Assembly (NCBI GenBank): GCA_946480465.1
Contig: CAMLJY010000154.1
Coordinates: 1 to 7,814 of the forward strand
Direction: 5' to 3'
Length of the DNA stretch: 7,814 nt
DNA from: an uncultured Burkholderiales bacterium
GTDB taxonomy: Bacteria; Pseudomonadota; Gammaproteobacteria; Burkholderiales; Burkholderiaceae
Shown here one piece after another: positions 5,857 through 7,814 of the stretch. The notes below the pieces were generated by a model. The model saw only the letters and a program-made list of their open reading frames with translations, ran no database searches and had not been told where the DNA came from. The position numbers and the translations under genes are program-made. The first letter of the stretch is position 1. Each line of letters opens with the position of its first letter.

Positions 5857-6254
5857 TCTGGGCCGTCGCCTGCGCGCTCTGGGTCACGTTGGCCGCGGGC
5901 CTGTACCTGGCGCTGTCGCGCGACGTGTTGCGCTGCGTGGTGGGCCTGGCGCTGCTGGGCAGCGCGGTGAACCTGCTGCTGCTGGCCGCGGGCCGGCTGC
6001 GGTCGGCCCGGCCCGCCGTCGTCGAGGCGGGCGGCCAGCTGCTGCAGGACGCCGCCAACCCGCTGCCGCAGGCGCTGGTGCTAACTGCTATTGTGATCGG
6101 CTTCGCCTTGATGTGTTTTGCATTGGTGCTGGTGAAGCAGCTGGTCCGGCGCACCGGCACCGACGACGCGCTGGCCCTGCGCCTGGCCGAGCCGGAAGCG
6201 GTGGATGCGGTGAAGCCGCCGCTGGCGCCCGAGGCGCAAAAGGCCCAGGTGTGA
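5853..6254 (+). CDS. mrpC: Na+/H+ antiporter subunit MrpC (NuoK-like)
   Basis: This 133-residue membrane subunit of Mrp is homologous to NuoK of complex I. Three hydrophobic helices are visible: ~3-21, ~27-47 and ~73-96. Conserved blocks are GLYLALSRDVLRCVVGLALL with SAVNLLLL, and NPLPQALVLTAIVIGFA (69-85), the best-conserved stretch of the family. A polar C-terminal tail (98-133) follows. The ATG overlaps the mrpB stop as ATGA and is preceded by CGAGGG six bases upstream. Codons for residues 77-91 are unusually AT-rich for this operon. It is distinguished from NuoK by the LPQALVLTAIVIGFA block and by the mrp neighbours. Confidence 0.93.
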   Translation: MIWAVACALWVTLAAGLYLALSRDVLRCVVGLALLGSAVNLLLLAAGRLRSARPAVVEAGGQLLQDAANPLPQALVLTAIVIGFALMCFALVLVKQLVRRTGTDDALALRLAEPEAVDAVKPPLAPEAQKAQV

Positions 6255-7726
6255 GCATCCTCGCCACCGCCCCGGTGCTGGTGCCACTGGCCACGGCCGG
6301 CCTCACCGCGCTGGCGATGGGGCGCGCGCGCACGCAGCAGGCCATCAGCTTTGGCGGTGCGCTGGCTTTCCTGGGTGTGGCGCTGGCGCTGATGGCGCGG
6401 GTGGCCAGCGAAGGCGCGTCCGGCGTGGCCTTCGGCGGCTGGGCGCCGCCCTACGGCATCCAGTTCCAGCTCGATGGCGTGTCGAGCGTGCTGGTGCTGG
6501 TCACGGCACTGATGGGCGTGGCCGCGCTGCTGTTCCTGGCCAGCGAAGCCGATCCGGGGCCACGCCATCCGTCGTTGCTGCCGCTGCTGCACGGCACGCT
6601 GGCCGGCGTGGCGGGCGCGTTCAGCACGGCGGACCTCTTCAACCTCTACGTCTGGTTCGAGGTGATGCTGATCTGCGCCCTGGGCCTGCTGGCGCTTGGC
6701 GGCCGCCGCGAGCAGCTGGATGCCGCCTTCAAGTACCTGGCGCTGAACCTCTTCGGCACGCTGCTGTTGCTGGTCGCGGTGGGCCTGCTGTACGGGGCCA
6801 CCGGGCACCTGAACTTCGACGCGCTGGCGCTGGCGGCGCGCCGGGTGGATCCTGGGTTGCTGCGCGCGCTGCTGGCGGCGCTGGCGGTGGGGCTGCTGCT
6901 GAAGTCGGCGGCCTTCCCGCTGTTCGCGTGGCTGCCGGCGTCCTATCCCACGCTGCCGGCGCCGGTGCTGGCGCTGGTGGCGGGCCTATTGACCAAAGTG
7001 GGCGTGTACGCGCTGATGCGCACGCTGGGCGACGTGTTCGTGCCGGCCGGCGCGGCCCTGTCCGGCGTGCTGGGCTGGGTGGCCGCGGCCACGATGCTGG
7101 CCGGCGTGCTCGGCGCGGCCTACCACTGGGACATGCGGCGCATCCTGGCCTTCCACGTGATCAGCCAGGTCGGCTACATCCTGTTGGGCGTGGCCCTGGG
7201 CGGTGCCGGCGGCAACGCCGCGGCGCTGTTCTACACGGTGCACCACATCGTCGTGAAAGCGAACCTCTTCCTCATCGCGGGAATGGTGGCCACCCTGGCC
7301 GGCAGCTACGACCTGCGCCGCCTCGGCGGCATGGCGGCGGCGCGGCCGGCGCTGGCGCTGCTGTTCGCGGTGCCCGCGCTGTCGCTGGTGGGCGTGCCGC
7401 CGCTGTCGGGCTTCTGGGCCAAGCTGCTGGTGCTGCAGCAGGCCCTGGCGCAGCAGCGCCATGCCTGGGCCGCGCTGGCGCTGCTGGTGAGCCTGCTGAC
7501 GCTGTACTCGATGCTGAAGATCTGGCTCGAGGCCTTCTGGAAACCCCACCCCGGGACGGACACCGGCACCGGCGCCGCGGCCTGGCAGCCCGACGAGGGC
7601 ATCTCGCTTGCCCCGGCCTGGGCGGCCACCGGCCTGCTGGCGGCCATCACGCTGGCCATCGGCCTGGCCCCGCAGGGTCTGGTCGAGTTCACCGCCGGCG
7701 CGGCGGCCGCGCTGGGCCGGCGCTGA
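6251..7726 (+). CDS. mrpD: Na+/H+ antiporter subunit MrpD (NuoM/N-like)
   Basis: MrpD is the second large antiporter-like subunit, 491 residues, with about 14 membrane helices expected for the family. Key residues are in their usual places: Glu137 in NLYVWFEVMLICALGLLAL, Lys218 in LLLKSAAFPLFAWLPASYP, Lys249 in LLTKVGVYALMRTLG, His331/His332 and Lys336 in FYTVHHIVVKANLFLIAG, and Lys391 in GVPPLSGFWAKLLV. Glu137 and a Lys near 219 are the residues known to be needed in Bacillus MrpD. I chose the GTG at 6251 because it overlaps the mrpC stop as GTGA, has AAAAGG seven bases upstream and begins the protein with the normal hydrophobic first helix (SILATAPVLVPLATAGLTAL). The frame is open further upstream, but that is chance. 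A polar loop lies at ~431-451. The stop is followed by a 37-base gap to the next ORF. Confidence 0.95.
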   Translation: MSILATAPVLVPLATAGLTALAMGRARTQQAISFGGALAFLGVALALMARVASEGASGVAFGGWAPPYGIQFQLDGVSSVLVLVTALMGVAALLFLASEADPGPRHPSLLPLLHGTLAGVAGAFSTADLFNLYVWFEVMLICALGLLALGGRREQLDAAFKYLALNLFGTLLLLVAVGLLYGATGHLNFDALALAARRVDPGLLRALLAALAVGLLLKSAAFPLFAWLPASYPTLPAPVLALVAGLLTKVGVYALMRTLGDVFVPAGAALSGVLGWVAAATMLAGVLGAAYHWDMRRILAFHVISQVGYILLGVALGGAGGNAAALFYTVHHIVVKANLFLIAGMVATLAGSYDLRRLGGMAAARPALALLFAVPALSLVGVPPLSGFWAKLLVLQQALAQQRHAWAALALLVSLLTLYSMLKIWLEAFWKPHPGTDTGTGAAAWQPDEGISLAPAWAATGLLAAITLAIGLAPQGLVEFTAGAAAALGRR

Positions 7727-7752
7727 AGCAGGGCGTGCAACCGAACGAGGAC

Positions 7753-7757
7753 GAGGA
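7753..7757 (+). promoter_or_regulatory. Shine-Dalgarno for the downstream ORF
   Basis: GAGGA lies six bases before the ATG at 7764, inside a purine-rich GAGGACGAGGA. It supports the ATG over the GTG at 7735, which opens a different frame without any such site. Confidence 0.5.
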
Positions 7758-7763
7758 CTACGC

Positions 7764-7814
7764 ATGGACAAGCCCACCGCGGCGCTCGTGCTTCCCCTGC
7801 GGTTCGGCACGGCC
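7764..7814 (+). CDS. Start of the next operon gene, truncated by the window
   Basis: Only 17 codons are visible (MDKPTAALVLPLRFGTA). The ATG has a good Shine-Dalgarno and lies 37 bases after mrpD on the same strand, so it is probably part of the operon. By position mrpE is expected next, but the visible N-terminus lacks the usual MrpE opening (a basic/Pro stretch such as HPLLS ahead of the first helix), so identity is open. It could be mrpE with a divergent start or an inserted gene. Confidence 0.5.
   Translation, partial: MDKPTAALVLPLRFGTA

Noticed and set aside
5723..6250. Long N-terminal extension of mrpD
   Set aside because: The frame is open but overlaps mrpB and mrpC in another phase. 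The GTG at 6251 has the GTGA overlap, a Shine-Dalgarno and the proper first helix.
5612..6808. Large minus-strand frame opposite mrpB, mrpC and mrpD
   Set aside because: Low-complexity mirror frame of GC-rich codons. The + strand carries well-supported family proteins throughout.
3080..7726. Complex I (nuoL/K/M) or membrane-bound hydrogenase operon
   Set aside because: The proteins are related to NuoL/K/N, but the MrpB signature GHNEPGGGFIGGL, the MbhD/E-like end of MrpA and the A-B-C-D order are those of Mrp. No hydrogenase or peripheral complex I subunits are present.
7735..7814. Alternative GTG-started frame after mrpD
   Set aside because: It lacks a Shine-Dalgarno and overlaps the better supported ATG at 7764; its translation is Cys/Arg/Pro-rich without a membrane segment.
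1..7814. CRISPR array, insertion sequence, tRNA or rRNA
   Set aside because: No regularly spaced repeats, transposase motifs, terminal inverted repeats or cloverleaf-like sequence were seen on reading through; the only tandem repeat is the 10-bp pair at 81-100.

Overview
The window is very GC-rich DNA (third codon positions are nearly all G or C in the genes), with bacterial operon architecture. The DUF2062 protein and the remnant of a NhaR-type regulator suggest a high-GC proteobacterium. A gammaproteobacterium of the Xanthomonadaceae/Lysobacteraceae kind is my best guess, but no taxonomic marker gene is present, so this is inference.

Left part (1-1935): a thinly coding stretch. A UUCG-loop terminator hairpin (97-116, + strand) closes whatever lies to the left. 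Next come about 200 bases with nothing recognisable, then a short, unrecognised but coding-looking minus-strand ORF (323-628). An intact minus-strand gene for a DUF2062 membrane protein follows (774-1334). Directly upstream of that gene, on the same strand, is a fragment that resembles the last ~53 residues of the Na+-responsive LysR-type activator NhaR (1435-1593); the rest of that gene is absent. Positions 1594-1935 hold no convincing gene and serve as leader/promoter space for the operon to the right.

Right part (1936-7814): one compact + strand operon for cation exchange. It runs from a CaCA-family Ca2+(or K+)/Na+ exchanger (1936-3021) through mrpA (3080-5332), mrpB (5329-5856), mrpC (5853-6254) and mrpD (6251-7726), to the first 17 codons of another ORF with a good ribosome binding site (7764 to the window end). 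Mrp is a multi-subunit Na+(Li+,K+)/H+ antiporter related to the membrane arm of complex I. MrpA and MrpD carry the ion-translocating antiporter-like modules, while MrpB and MrpC are small partner subunits. mrpA/B, mrpB/C and mrpC/D each overlap by four bases (ATGA, ATGA, GTGA), so translation is probably coupled. mrpE, F and G would be expected beyond the right edge.

Functionally the locus reads as a sodium-cycle unit: Mrp uses the proton gradient to expel Na+, and the exchanger can use the resulting Na+ gradient to move Ca2+ (or a similar cation). The most notable local points are the decayed nhaR next to a Na+ transport operon, the exchanger placed at the head of an mrp operon, a 19-codon mini-ORF whose stop overlaps the start of mrpA, an Asp-rich tail on MrpB, and an AT-rich codon patch in the most conserved helix of MrpC. 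I do not see a wholly new type of system here.
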